This document shows, one piece after another, positions 1 through 11,334 of a stretch of 64,000 bases of DNA. Under the pieces are notes generated by a model. The model did no database searches. It worked only from the letters and a program-made list of their open reading frames with translations, and was not told the DNA's origin. The DNA comes from Vicugna pacos (lineage: Eukaryota; Chordata; Mammalia; Artiodactyla; Camelidae). The stretch spans positions 992,001 through 1,056,000 of the forward strand of contig NC_132996.1 in the NCBI RefSeq assembly GCF_048564905.1, written 5' to 3'. A program made the position numbers and the translations under genes. Numbering within the stretch: position 1 is the first letter of the stretch; each line of letters opens with the position of its first letter.

Positions 1-53
1 TTTACTGTCATGGTTGCAGTATTTTCATGCACATTGTAGTATTTTCATTCACA
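1..53 (-). repeat. Start of the 3' LTR (partial, cut by window edge)
   Basis: These bases match the outer end of the 5' LTR at 6584-6636 with about four differences. The LTR begins with TG at position 53 on the minus strand and continues out of the window to the left. Confidence 0.85.
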
Positions 54-54
54 G

Positions 55-68
55 TGTTCCCCCTTGGT
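55..68 (-). other. Retroviral polypurine tract
   Basis: On the minus strand the bases just before the 3' LTR read AAGGGGGAAC. This is a purine run in the place where plus-strand priming occurs in retroviruses. Confidence 0.65.
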
Positions 69-315
69 CCTAAATTCGACCAATATTTTGAGAGAAATTT
101 CATGACCAATTTTGTCCCACGGTGCTAGGATGGCTCATTCCTAGTTCAGGTGAAGAATCTTCTGAGTTGCCATTCAAGGTGTTAGTTTTTTTTATCAGGC
201 CCTGTTGATACTAAAAGTTCTCTGGATCACCTGTCTTACTACTCTATTATGATCCAGGAAGTGTTTAACCTTCTTTGCTCATTCCCATACCTAGAATCAC
301 ACTATTATATTTATT

Positions 316-606
316 TTATTCAGGGTTATAAATTTTATCTGTTTCTTCAAGATGTTTAGCCATCATCAATCTTGTGGGCCTAGTTACACATTGGGAAATG
401 TAACAGACAACAATTTTATAAAATAGACAGGATATAAGTAATACAGCTAGTAACGTTAATAAAGTCACGAGTAAGAATTTAATAGTCGAGAAGTTGTATT
501 TTTGGGTTAAAATTTTGCTTGTGTTTCTGAGTTTGATCCTATGAGAAAGTTCATATTTATGGTCAGGGTCAGAGCAGGTATTAATTGGCCAGTTGAAATC
601 TCCCAC
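316..606 (-). mobile_element. Fossil envelope transmembrane tail of the ERV
   Basis: A 96-residue minus-strand reading frame contains a long hydrophobic segment (LLVTLLTLLAVLLISCLFYK) followed by a short cysteine- and arginine-containing tail. This is the layout of a retroviral envelope membrane anchor and cytoplasmic tail, and it sits just upstream of the polypurine tract as expected. It is a fossil fragment, not a host gene. Confidence 0.65.
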
Positions 607-879
607 CTTGTAAGATCAACAGTGGCCTAAACAGAACTATAATTTCTTTTTAGAATAATGTTTCTGAGGGCTACCTAGTAAGAGCCTTGTATTAGGGAAA
701 CCCACCAAGGTAACACAGAAGTACTAGACATAGGTAATTTATCATAAACTTAACAATTGGAGTAGTTCATAATCAAAGGTTGGAGAAATTATCAAAGTAA
801 TTGGTATACAGTCCTGGTCCGGTGTCTTGGGTCAGCAGTCTAGCTCAGATGTCGTCTTCTTCTCATCCTGGTATGGAAG

Positions 880-1160
880 CTTTTTCTCCATTTGGGCATT
901 GTTTTAAGGTGAGCAGCGCTCTATAAGCCAGTGCACTGCAGGGGCTGTTTCAGATAGGAAATGAATCCGAGACTCCGTTTCCGTCAGCTTTGGTGTGTAT
1001 GGTCTAGTTAAGAGTATCTGAAAAAGGGTCTTTCCATTCAGGTTGGAGACAGTTCTTTAAGTCATGCCTGTTGCAGTATGTATAATCCCCTGGCTGCATG
1101 TCATGGGGCATTGGAATTTTACCCAAGGATAGATTAATGAGCTTCAGAATCAAACCTAGA
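880..1160 (-). mobile_element. Fossil integrase C-terminal region of the ERV pol
   Basis: The minus strand here encodes a stretch with QPGDY, then RHDLKNCLQPEWK and DPF. This matches the integrase C-terminal layout of gammaretrovirus-like elements (LQPGDxVxxKxH, then LxPxWKGPF). It lies between the recognisable gag-like start and the envelope tail, so gene order is kept. It is decayed. Confidence 0.6.
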
Positions 1161-4100
1161 GTATTCTTTTCATAATTCAATTAAACTGTACAGCAGTGTG
1201 ACATAACAGCAAGGAATGATCTGGGAAGTGTCTTAGTAAATATGGACCTCAATTAACAAAACTAGAATTTAATATCGACTAAAATATAATTTTTTTCTCT
1301 CTAAAGTTACCCTCAGTTTTCTCAAATATAGCCAAATCAAGATTAATTTCTTTACAAATTAAATCTGATTATTTGATCATATAGGCTTTTTAAATTGACT
1401 GTGTTGGAAGTTTTAATACGGAGTCTCAGGGTAGAATGTTAATAAGGTTTTCTAAGGCCAAGAAAGCCACGTCAAGGCTTTTCATGGATTTTTGCCTTAC
1501 AGATTTAGGTAAATTCTTTTCTCTTTAAAATCTTTAAAATACCTTTATACTCCTATATCTCTTAGGAGATGATCTCCCTAATTTGTCTGATAGAGCCACT
1601 GGGGACCTAAGTATTTTTAGTCTTTTGAGGGATCAGACAGAGAGAAAAGATAACTGTTCCAAGTCTGTATACATAGTTATAATTTATCAAATTGCTGTGA
1701 ACCATAACTAGCTTAAGGAGAAGGGATTCTTTATGTCTGGGAAACAGGTTAAAAGGCAGTAGTATTTCAAACAATATCAAAAATTATAACCATATTCAGC
1801 TGGTTAATCAGTCCCATGTAACTAATTCTTTTAATGAGAGTTTTCATTAGAACTTTAAAATGTCTTACCCAGTTTAGTTCAGTGCTGTAGTTTGAAATTT
1901 ATTAGAAATCAGTAAATCTCCTTGAAGAGAAAGCATTTTGCAAAACCATCAGAAGAAAACAATTAACTGTCTATAAATGACAAAAGATTTAAAAGCATGG
2001 TTAAACACCGTTACACTATAATCAATAAAGAAACCTGTTCACTATACCCATAATTATCACTGGTAACATTTCAGATAAACCAGAATTTTAGGGAGTCCAT
2101 ATAATTTCTACAATACCTATATTAATAATATTTCTCATTCAATATAACCTTAGAAGTTTTATGATTCATTTGACAATTCCATGTTATTTAAAATGCCAAA
2201 TGAAACTTTATAGTTAAAAATCTCTCTTTGGGATGTTTCAGGGGCCTTCTGTAGCATCCCAAACTTAACTGGAGATTAAAAGAATTTTAATTAATTAAAT
2301 TAATTTTTATTTAATTAATTAGAATTTTATATTTGGGGAGCTTTTTGAAAGATTTCAGAACACTTGATCAGATAAACATATAGATCACTGTAATGTAGTA
2401 CTAATTCATTAACAAGAAAATATGTCAAATGTAAAGGCAGAACAGATCAGCTAAGTGGTATAAGAAGTTTTACAATCTGTTACTGAAGGTGGATTAATAT
2501 TTTAAGAAAATTTTTTCCTCTTAACAGAGAGAAAACCAAATCTAATCTTGTTCCAGCTAACTTCTAAGATTCATTTACGTTGCCCAATTTGATTCTAAAC
2601 TTAGCCAATTCTGACCACGTACCAAACTTTCCTCAGGGTTCCTTTTCCACAAGCCTTCCACAGCTTTCTATACTTATATTAGTGTGTCCCTTATTTTGTC
2701 TTCCATTCAGAGGTAACCAGCTTCAGGAGAAAGTCACTATTTTTCATTAACAAAGTATTATTCCATTCTTACATCTTCCTTTACACATTTATATTACTTT
2801 CCTAGGATACTGAGATCATTCCCTTACTAATAGAGACTATTTCTGTGTGACACCAACCATTTATTAATATTTCTAAACACCTTTAGTTTCACTGTAAGAG
2901 GAAGTTAAATGTTAAGTAATTCATATTTCAATCTTATTTTATCTGAAAATGGCATAGATATTTAATAAAATCTTGTCATTTAACTTAATTTAGCACAACT
3001 CTAGAATTTAAAGATATCAAACATTTAGAGATTATTTTAAGCATACATTTTAAAAATATATTTTAAATATTTACCCAAAGCTCTCATCTCATTTGCATTT
3101 AATTTACTTAAAATTTTACCACAGCACATTACTGTTATTTTTTTTTGACAAATCTGCAACAGATATAACAGGATCTTATTTGACTTTCATTAAACCTAGG
3201 TACAGTAAAGGTATTATAGTTAAGATGGATGATTTTAAAGATGTCTATATTTATTGGAACATACTTAAACTAAACAATATCAAATATTACCTTAATATTG
3301 AATATTTTCCAATTCACATGACACTGAAAGTCAATTTGTTAAGTTTTTATTTTAAAAATACTTAATTTTTAAGCTCTTATATTTTTACATCAATTAAGCA
3401 GAGCTCTTTGACTTCGAAATTTTTTTTTTTTAGCAGTAGAAATATCTCACTTCTATAATCTGTATGCAGGCTTATAAACAGACAAAAGCTAGAGATCTCA
3501 TAGCTTCACTTTAAAACTTACTTATATTTATAATAATAGTTGGAGTAAGCTGAATTTGCTTGCTCAAATCACTAAGGCTTACTATTTATGAAACAGATAA
3601 TTAAGATTTCCTCACAAAGTCTGAAGGACCCGTCAGAGTTCTGAGTTCTAAAATGCCAAAAATTTCATGGCCTCAAGTTTTATTTCGTTGAGCTAATTAG
3701 GCTCAGTCCTAGGTCACTGTTTGTTGTATTTATATTTCTGATCTGCAAGACAAAGACACTCTCTTCCAGGTCCCCAGATAAATGCTCTGTCACCCAGACC
3801 CAATTTTATCTCCTTAATTGGCATTTTTGTATCAGTGAGAAGAGCTGTAAACAAAGAATTCCATGTTTTAAAACTAAGGTTTTCTTTATTTTGTCTTCCA
3901 AAGCTTGCATAAGACATTTATTAAGGTCTCTTTTCCTTGAGTTATAAGTTAAACCCAGGGTAAACCTATATTTTTTTTTTTAGCTACTCAAATTACTTTT
4001 TAGATTTACGTTATATTGGACGTCTCAAGTAACTATATTGGTTTCCTTTAATTTGTTCAATTAATATTTTCAGAGGGATAGACATGTGCCCAGCCTTATA

Positions 4101-4967
4101 ATACCAAGAAGGGGAAGCGTTTTTCCACTGAAACATATCTATCCCACAACATAAGCAAAAGGTTTATATAAAGACCATCTAAATATACCAATTTCACAAA
4201 CTTTTATCTCAATTTTATTAAATCTTATACCTTTAATTTTTATATTTATTAAGTTTAATCAATAATTCTTATTTCTAGAAGGAGTGACAGAAACCTTTTT
4301 TTTGTGGGTGTACATTGTATATAATTATATAGAAGTCTCTAGGATGCCCAAGTTTCAGCCAAAGAGCTTAGGCCCTTCTCGATTTTTAATTTCATTAATT
4401 GGTCTGTTGTCCCAATCCTTGATCAAGTATTTCAGTCTACATATAAATATATTTTAAACTGTGGTAAATAAAACGGACTTGTTTGAACTTTAATGTTGGG
4501 GGGGAGTAGGTGAACTCTTTGGCCCTTTTTTTTTAACTTTACGTAGTGTAGTATCAAAACCCTGTATGTAAATCCAAAAATGTCCATTTTATTTATCTCA
4601 TTCAAAATAACCATATAAAAATATTTATCCTTTTGGGATAAGCCACTTATCTGTTTTTTTGACATTTTTACAATCCTTTTTCCAGTTATTCAACCTAATT
4701 AACATTAATTATACTAAGTTTTTATTAGCATCTCTAGAAACATTTATCAGAAAGGAAAAACAAAAATGTAGCTTTTCAAACCAGTTATATTTTTATATCT
4801 GAGTTCTTAGGTTAACCATTAGATATATTTTTCTGCATTTAAACTTTATTTTAATAGGTACCAATAAAACAGCCGTTTATAATGAGATCTCTTTAAACTT
4901 TCACCAGTTAAAAAGTTTTTCCAAATTAAAAAATCCATCATATGGCCATCAATTTATATATATATAA

Positions 4968-5015
<48 letters not shown>

Positions 5016-5590
5016 TTTAAACCAATAAGATGAAGAGGCCCTTCCACATGAGAGTCGGGGTGTTGCCTAAATAAAATTCAAAGGTTTACTCTCCAAAAGC
5101 TAAAAGCCTTTGTGGTCCAGGCTGATGCAACAAAGTTTAAGATGGCAAAATATCTGAAAATTGGTACAATCAAAGAATTGCTTAGAATCCCAATTTATTT
5201 GCGTGGCCACCGTATGTACACAATACTTGAACCTTTTGTATGGCAGAGTCCAAGGTTTCCTTTAAAAACTAAACTAAACATATATATACTTACATGCACA
5301 CACTTAAAACATCCAGAGAAAGATAAAACGTTTACATTTCAAGGACACAGGAAGAGAAATCCAAGTTCCCACTAAAGGGGATTTTGTTTTTATAAGTTCA
5401 GAATGCCAAAAAATATTTTTATCAGGCCTGGTTATTTCCAGAGTGAGTTTTTTTTTTTCTTATTCCCGATTAATGTTGTAAGTTTTGTATGTACATAAAT
5501 CTGGCTGGGGTTTTACTTGGAGACTGGCAATCTGTCATTTCTTTTTCTTTTCTATTCTGTTCTTTATTTTTTTTTTTGAATGTTCTATTC
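1160..5590 (-). mobile_element. ERV interior, AT-rich, decayed
   Basis: This is the interior between the integrase-end region and the gag-like start. I find no clear protease, reverse transcriptase or capsid signatures by eye. The sequence is AT-rich throughout, and short reading frames here are not convincing. Some of it could be unrelated inserted sequence. Confidence 0.4.
4955..5010. repeat. (AT)n microsatellite
   Basis: A run of alternating T and A lies inside the ERV interior, with one short interruption near its left end. Confidence 0.95.
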
Positions 5591-6142
5591 CCCATTGTAA
5601 GGTCGGGTTCTCAGAATAAATTTGCTAGTAAGATTTCCCACAGGGACAACTCTGTGGCATGAAGTCTTTGTGTCTACCACTCCTGGAAGATTCCCTGTCA
5701 CCCGAGAATGCTGTTACCAGCCAGGAGGATGGTCCAAAATTTGGAGTTGAAAGTTTCCTCATAAGAGTTTTACTTTTATCCTGAAAAATTCAATGGAGGT
5801 AACCAAATTGAGGAAAACATTAGACCAGCCTCTTACCTAACCACTCAGTCCTGAACCCAGTGTCTTTCAACTTGGACCCACTCGGGATGTCTCCACTGGG
5901 TGGGTAATTCACCTCAGTTTCTTTCAACTGGAGGGCCACGTGCCTGGATACACCGCCAGATAAAACTTAGGATCATCAACCAATATGTGAGATCTGAGAA
6001 CCAGGAGAGACTCAGCCAAATTCATCTGGACCCCCCGAGGAGGCGGATGAGCACAAAGGGCCACTGCTGGTACCAAGGCTCTGGTTACTTGGAGAGTTCA
6101 GGTGGAGAGAAATCTGCTGTGGTGCTTCATGGTGTCCAAAAC
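5400..6142 (-). mobile_element. ERV leader and gag-like start
   Basis: This follows the 5' LTR on the minus strand. A minus-strand ATG near 5597 opens with Met-Gly-Asn, the usual start of a myristoylated retroviral matrix protein, followed by a lysine-rich stretch. The primer-binding site could not be matched to a particular tRNA. Confidence 0.4.
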
Positions 6143-6636
6143 TGTTGACTGAAATAAACGTGCAGCCTAAAAGTTAAGAGTTATGTTTCATTTGGCGGGA
6201 GGACTCGAGCCAGGATGACCGTCTCTCAGAACTCTCTGAGGGACTGCTCCCAAGAGGTTGAGGAAGAGCTAGGATATATAGGAGCTTTACAACAAAGACC
6301 AGGTTGTTGGAACAATAAAAGATTACTTGTTATCTAAAGAAAGCCAGGTATCTCAAGTTCAAGAATTTAGTGATTTTGTATGAATGGGAGGAAGCAAATA
6401 TTAGGACTCACTGAATTCATTTTTTAGACAAGCACCTAGCTATCTTGGGCCAGTAGCCCGACCTTTCTTATTCTGAGTCTGCTCAGAGGGCACCATTGTG
6501 AGTTGCTGCAGTGGCTGGGCTGCAGGCCTGTCCTCGCCGGGGAGTGGCGGAAGCCTTTAATGACTTGGTATCAGTATTCTTTGTTTACTGACATGGTTGC
6601 AGTATTCTCATTCACATTGTAGTATTTTCGTTCACA
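6143..6636 (-). repeat. 5' LTR of the ERV
   Basis: This LTR of about 494 bp begins TGTGAACG on the minus strand and ends CAACA at 6143. On the minus strand it carries a TATA-like CTATATATCC and an A-rich polyadenylation-like stretch before the end. Its outer 53 bp recur at 1-53, which proves the pair. Confidence 0.85.
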
Positions 6637-6979
6637 GACCGAATATGGATAATCTGCAAACTTGGAAAGCAACCGAGATGGAATTACTGCAGATACCTTC
6701 TGCTTTAATAAGCCGTGTGCAAACATAAACACGGAGGAAGCATACACTTGGATTTGGAGGTGTAGGAAAGGGATCCTGCACATTGCAGGAGAACGCAATG
6801 CAGAATTCCTTAAGTCCAACTTTCTTTACTGTAGTGGTTTCTGAGAACAGTTTATGGTAATTAAACAACATTGACAAACGGTGGCACACATTGCTTTTAA
6901 GAGATGGCCGGCTGCAAACTTTTATATTGGACAGGTGGAATTCATAGGCAAGTGGTCAGGTGGATGGGAGAGAGATGGA

Positions 6980-7180
6980 GCCAAGGCCTGGGCCCAGATT
7001 CCGGTTTAAATTGCCATTTCTTCACCATAGGACCTTGGAATAGAATGCATACTCTCAACCTGTTGGTGAATCTGTGAAATGGGCATGATAATATTCATTT
7101 CTTCCTGGGATTGTTGTAAGATCTAAAGAGTATTATAGCACACATGAAGCATTTAACACCCTGGCACTTAGCAGTGTTCA
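6980..7180 (+). repeat. MIR SINE fragment
   Basis: This carries the MIR order: a 'cttcaccataggaccttgg' block, then 'ctgtgaaatgggcatgataat', then 'gggattgttgtaagat', then 'cctggcacttagcag'. These correspond to the conserved MIR core and 3' part, strongly diverged. Confidence 0.75.
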
Positions 7181-7254
7181 CTGTGTGGGGCCGCCCCGCT
7201 TAGCGTGCGTCAGAGCCGTAAAGGCAGCATTTGTCTGTTGAGGATGCACTTGTA

Positions 7255-7400
7255 GCCCCTTGGCTAGGTTGTGAATTTGTTGATTTCCTTTAATACTTGT
7301 AACTCTGTGTGACATGGGCAGTTATTTTCATGGACAGATGAGGAATCTCAGGGTAAAGAAGACTGTGTAATTTGCCCAAGGTCAGACCATAATTTTGGGT
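7255..7400 (+). repeat. MIR-like fragment
   Basis: This contains 'acagatgaggaatctcaggg' followed by 'tttgcccaaggtcagacc', typical of the MIR core that reads 'acagatgaggaaactgagg' and 'ttgcccaaggtcacac'. Confidence 0.6.
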
Positions 7401-7794
7401 GCAGGGGCCTCAGTTCAGCATGGGCCCCTGGGCCTTCTGCTCTCTCCGTTCAGCACCAGAGCCAGATATGGAGTTGGCTGTTTCCCTGCCCAGAATATCC
7501 GGCAGGACCCAAGACACACCTGGCCCTGTGCTGCTTGAGCAAAAACTCCGGAGGAGAGGGAGTTACAAAAGGGATAAACATAAAAACAGACGACAGCAAA
7601 CTGTGATCAGCTCTGAGAAGGAAAGGAACACGTCTCGCCGTGCAGAGCTGGGAGCTTTCCCGTCTGGGCTGCTCTGGGGGTGTTCATCTCAGCTAAACAA
7701 GTTCTGCTGTTGCAGCAAGGCAGGAAGGCAGGGCGCATGTGGGCAGGTAGACAGGGCCTCATTGATCGTACTCATTCCCCATTAAGCGGCAACT

Positions 7795-7935
7795 TTCACG
7801 GGCACTTACCTAGTAAACATTGGCCATAATCTTCACGCAATTTGCTTGGTAGTTTTATTGACCCCAGCTTTGAGATGAGGTCATTGAAGCTGGGGAGTTT
7901 GTTGCATGCCCGTGATTACCTTGCAAATACCCCCA
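7795..7935 (+). repeat. MIR-like fragment
   Basis: Contains a degraded 'gagatgaggtcattgaagctggg' type core with a downstream 'gcatgcccgtgattacc' block. It is ancient and low in identity. Confidence 0.45.
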
Positions 7936-8937
7936 CTGGTCTTTCAACCTAGACTGGTGTGGCTGTCATGCCCCATCCCTGTGAATGGCATCGTGTAGCT
8001 TCTCCCAAGTGGCCCAAGTGACTGACATTGATATGCTTAATTCGTAGGAAATGGTATGTGGCAATAAGAGAAAAAGATAGTAAGAAATTGTTTGGAAAAC
8101 AAGAAAAAAACCTATTCTTCCCCAGCTGGGGGAGCGTAACCTGTATCACCCACCCTAATCACTGCCTGTCACCTCCTCCCTGAGGATTCTGTGTTCAGAA
8201 GCCACTCTGAGCCTTGGGAGAACATTTTTCCTCATGACACTTTTGACTAGGACCCACGACATCTCTGTCCCTGGTTAACACTCTCTTCAAAGCCGTTTAA
8301 ATTTTTTGCAGGTTCCTCCACTCTGATGTAAGAATACCCTGTATAACTTCTTGATGCAGCTCCTTAATGAAGATCTTGTGATGGAAACCTAGCCAAAACT
8401 GGGATGTATGCACATAGTGACTGCAACTTCAGCACATTGTGAGTTCATAATCAGAGGGGTGGGTGACTCAGGAAAGGCTTTTTTAAGGTAACAAGGGGAA
8501 AGTGAAAGGACGCTTGCTGTGTGAGAAAGAAACATCTCGGTCACAGCCAGCAAGACACCTGTGTTCATGATGGGGTGTGGCGAGTGCAGAGTTCTCACAA
8601 AGAAAGAAGTGATGTGATGGGAGGGAGGACAGTTGGGTAATTTATTGGGGAGGAAAAAAGTGGGCTGAACATTTCCTGGTTGAACAAGAGGATTGTGACA
8701 TGACGTGCTTGTATTTTGGAGAGAAGGGTTTTGTGGGGACAGGCCTAGGAGTACGCTGTATGGCTGGGGAGTCAGCACAACAGAGAAACACAGAGAACCG
8801 GGCAGACCCCAAGGCCCAAGCTGGGGGAGAGGCTGCCCGCAAATTGGAACCCTGGAAGCTGGTTCTGTCCCTTAGCTGGGGCCTCAGACGTCACTTCACA
8901 GCCCAGTCCTGTTGATACAAGAATAAAAAACGTTGGG

Positions 8938-9600
8938 CATGAGAAGGGCTGTGTCCCAGGCTTTCGTTGAGCCCCTGGGATGTGCCCCACCAGATTTTGT
9001 TCTTTGACTTCATGCAGTAAAGAATTCAAGAGCAAGCCAGTGTTGAGTAAAGGTATATATATTCAGACAGATACATTGAAATGCAAGAGAAACGTCACGA
9101 GGTGTGGGGGTTTCATGCACAGATTAGAAGTAGGTACACACCCCACAGACAGAAGGTCTGTCTTCTCCAAAGAGGGACAGAGAGTGGTGACCGCGAGGTG
9201 GCGCTGTGTTGCTTGTTTTCTTGGGCTTGGTGGTTTCATATGCTAATAAGTAGAAGGACCAGCCTTAGGGCAAGGGGCTAGGATTCCCAGGGAGTTGGCC
9301 ATTTCCCACCCTTTGACCTTTTGTGGCTATCATTGGGACTGCCATGGTGCCTGGGGCATGTTATTCACCAGGTTACTATTACAATGGATGTTTACTGAAT
9401 CTCAAGATCTGCTAGAAGTTAAATCTCTTCATCCTGAGCCTCAAGGCCTATTGGGGGTTGAATCCTTCACCATTTTGATGTCAATTGCTGCGGCCTTCCT
9501 TGAATGGCTGTGCTCTTCCCCCTTCCATCCTGTATCACTGTGATGACACAAAGACAGCAAAGGCCGGTCCCTAACCGTGCTCCTGCATTTAACGGCAGGA
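8938..9600 (-). mobile_element. Solo LTR, artiodactyl class I type (ends approximate)
   Basis: The segment 'gcagtaaagaattcaagag', followed by the 'cacaccccacagacagaagg' region, resembles a common cetartiodactyl LTR family. In that family the minus strand is the sense strand. No internal retroviral sequence is seen on either side, so it is a solo LTR or a fragment. The left end is near 8938. The right end is uncertain, between about 9545 and 9600. It contains a strong CTCF-like core at 9191-9206. Confidence 0.55.
9191..9206 (+). promoter_or_regulatory. CTCF-like binding core inside the LTR
   Basis: The bases CCGCGAGGTGGCGCTG satisfy every position of the commonly used CTCF core pattern (CC, then [AG][CG][CGT], AG, [AG][GT], GGC, [AG][CG]). 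This is a sequence match only. Occupancy is not known. Confidence 0.6.
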
Positions 9601-9723
9601 GGTGTGGTGTGGGCTTATGATGACTCTGAGTGGTGAGAAGGATGTTTCAGATTTTCCCACGTGAGACATGGCGACTTACCAGCAGCCTCCCCAGATTTAT
9701 CTCACGGGCATTATCGCTTGTGT

Positions 9724-10131
9724 TGTTATGGAAACAAAAGGCCAGCCAAGAAATAAGAATCACACAGAGGGTTGGAGTACTGAGATTTATTACGCTGGCG
9801 GGCTCAGAGGGGTTTCTTTTCCAAAGCTCTGAGCACCTCCAAGACGTGCACATGAGGTTTTATAGGGTTAATTACAAGTATGGGGCTAATACCCAATAAG
9901 GCTCAAACAACAAAAAGCAAGGAATCAGTACACTGAAGCTTATCAATTTGGAACAGATCACGTTACTGACAACTGTTGACCTTGGATTTTCGGGTTAGCT
10001 TATTAGCCCAGTAAACTGACACTAAACTTCAGATTTACCAGGTAGCCCAGCAAAACTTAGATCAGGAAACCGACACTTATCACACTTTGATTTGTGACTT
10101 AGCTTGTTAGGCCAGCTGTGGTTTTCCTTCA
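9724..10131 (-). mobile_element. Solo LTR, copy 1 of a 406-408 bp family
   Basis: The plus strand begins TGTTATGGAAAC and ends TTTTCCTTCA. The 4-bp sequence gtgt occurs at 9720-9723 and at 10132-10135, a target duplication typical of class I elements. The minus strand is sense: it carries a TATA-like element (TATAAAACC) and an AATAAA signal before the end. A second copy, an independent insertion, lies at 19443-19848. Confidence 0.85.
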
Positions 10132-10248
10132 GTGTCACTTATCTTTTGAATTTTTCTTTTTTTCTTTTTTTTAATATTTAATCCAAATTTAATATCAGGG
10201 TTCTTTGGGAAAGAAATTTCTCTTTTTCTTTTCTTTGGTGATCTTTTA

Positions 10249-10347
10249 GGGGGGCAGTTAATTAGATGTATTTACCTGTTAGTGGAAGCCCTGGGGCTTC
10301 AACCCAGGACCCCGTGCACGCTAAGCACACGCTCTACCACCCGCCCC
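10249..10347 (-). mobile_element. vic-1 type camelid SINE (tRNA-derived)
   Basis: The minus strand reads GGGGCGGGTGGTAGAGCG, then a TGCTTAGCGTGCACGGGGTC block and CTGGGTTGAAGCCCC. This is a tRNA-like head with A-box and B-box positions in the right order. Its tail runs into an AT-rich stretch. Direct repeats resembling 'atctttt' flank it. The family is known only from Tylopoda, so this is evidence for a camelid genome. Confidence 0.85.
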
Positions 10348-11130
10348 ATCATCTTTTCTTTTTGGTTTCGCTGCCAAGAATCCTACAGCTGAATTTCTAG
10401 TCAGCCTTAACACTTGCCCTGACTTCATGGAATCCATTTTTATGAGTTTACTTCCCCCTGGTTTCATTTAAGTATTGAATCTCCATTTTCTCTTCACTCT
10501 CCGTTTTGCCTTTTGTTGTTATGGTTGTTAAGCTGTGTTTAACAGAATTGTTTAAATTCTCTTTTAGCAAGAGGCTGAATGTAAATAAATATGTAAGCAA
10601 ACAGCACAATTAAATGCTTTTATACATTCTGAGCTGTTTAGTAGTAACTTAAAAACCGAATTGAATATTAAAGTGATAGCATTTTAAAAATATTTTTTAA
10701 TTTTTCATAAAAATATAGCTGATTTAAAATATGATATTAGTTTCAGGTGTACAATAGATGCTCCATTTATAGTTACTGTAAAACATTGTCTGTATTCCCT
10801 GTGTTGTAAGATACATCCCTCTAGCGTGTTTACATTACATGTTGCAGTTTGTATAAGAAAGTTGGGTAACGCAGAGTCTGGAACGTGGCTGTGTATGACT
10901 CAGGTTCACGCTCACCCTGCCTGTCAGAGCTCAGGCCTTCACTCCTTTCTGCAGGGGAGCGAGTGGAGGCAGCTCTCATCAGCGCTGTCACCACCCTCTG
11001 AGTGGCAGTGACAGCAGTGACTGTGTGTGGACGTGCAAATTGTTTTTCCAAGAGCTTTATATGCGTTTCTGCATTTAATAATTAAAGCCCTCCTGTGAGG
11101 AAGCGTTTTAAGTTTTTAATGCATAATACA
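10348..11130. other. Intergenic with an L1 3'-tail fragment
   Basis: At about 10680-10830 the plus strand shows the antisense of the artiodactyl L1 3' end (T-rich start, 'agtttcaggtgtacaatag', then 'ttccctgtgttgta'). The rest is unrecognised and I see no gene. Confidence 0.5.
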
Positions 11131-11334
11131 TTTTATTTTGATATTGATAGATTTCAAACCTCTGGAAAATTTACAGGAGTAGTACAATAAACGCTTAGAT
11201 ACAGTTCACTTTAAAGGGCACTATTTGGCTTTCTGTGTCTGGCTTATTTTAGCATAAAGTTTCAAGGTTCATCCATAATTGTAGCCTGAATCAGTACTTT
11301 ATTCTTTTTGCTTGATAATATCCTTTTCCTTTGT

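Larger units (their letters stand above)
1..6636 (-). mobile_element. Endogenous retrovirus, class I (gammaretrovirus-like), broken
   Basis: A provirus lies on the minus strand. Its 5' LTR is at 6143-6636. The first 53 bases of its 3' LTR are at 1-53, and the rest lies outside the window. The interior carries a polypurine tract, a transmembrane-type envelope tail, an integrase-end-like stretch and a gag-like start. The interior is strikingly AT-rich compared with the LTRs and flanks. Only about 6.1 kb lies between the LTRs, and little pol or envelope surface sequence can be recognised, so large parts are lost or decayed. The element is clearly broken many times over. In the 53 bases shared by the two LTRs I count about four differences, which suggests an age of tens of millions of years, though the sample is tiny. 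Class I is inferred from the integrase tail and envelope tail. The exact family was not determined. Confidence 0.8.
6637..8937. other. Intergenic, ancient MIR pieces, no gene seen
   Basis: No gene is evident. MIR-like segments occur at about 6980-7180, 7255-7400 and 7795-7935. The rest is unrecognised. The short reading frames here lack splice or codon support. Confidence 0.6.

Noticed and set aside
6120-6142. Assignment of the ERV primer-binding site to a tRNA
   Set aside because: The bases next to the LTR (TTTGGACACCATG) do not match a common primer tRNA well enough to name one.
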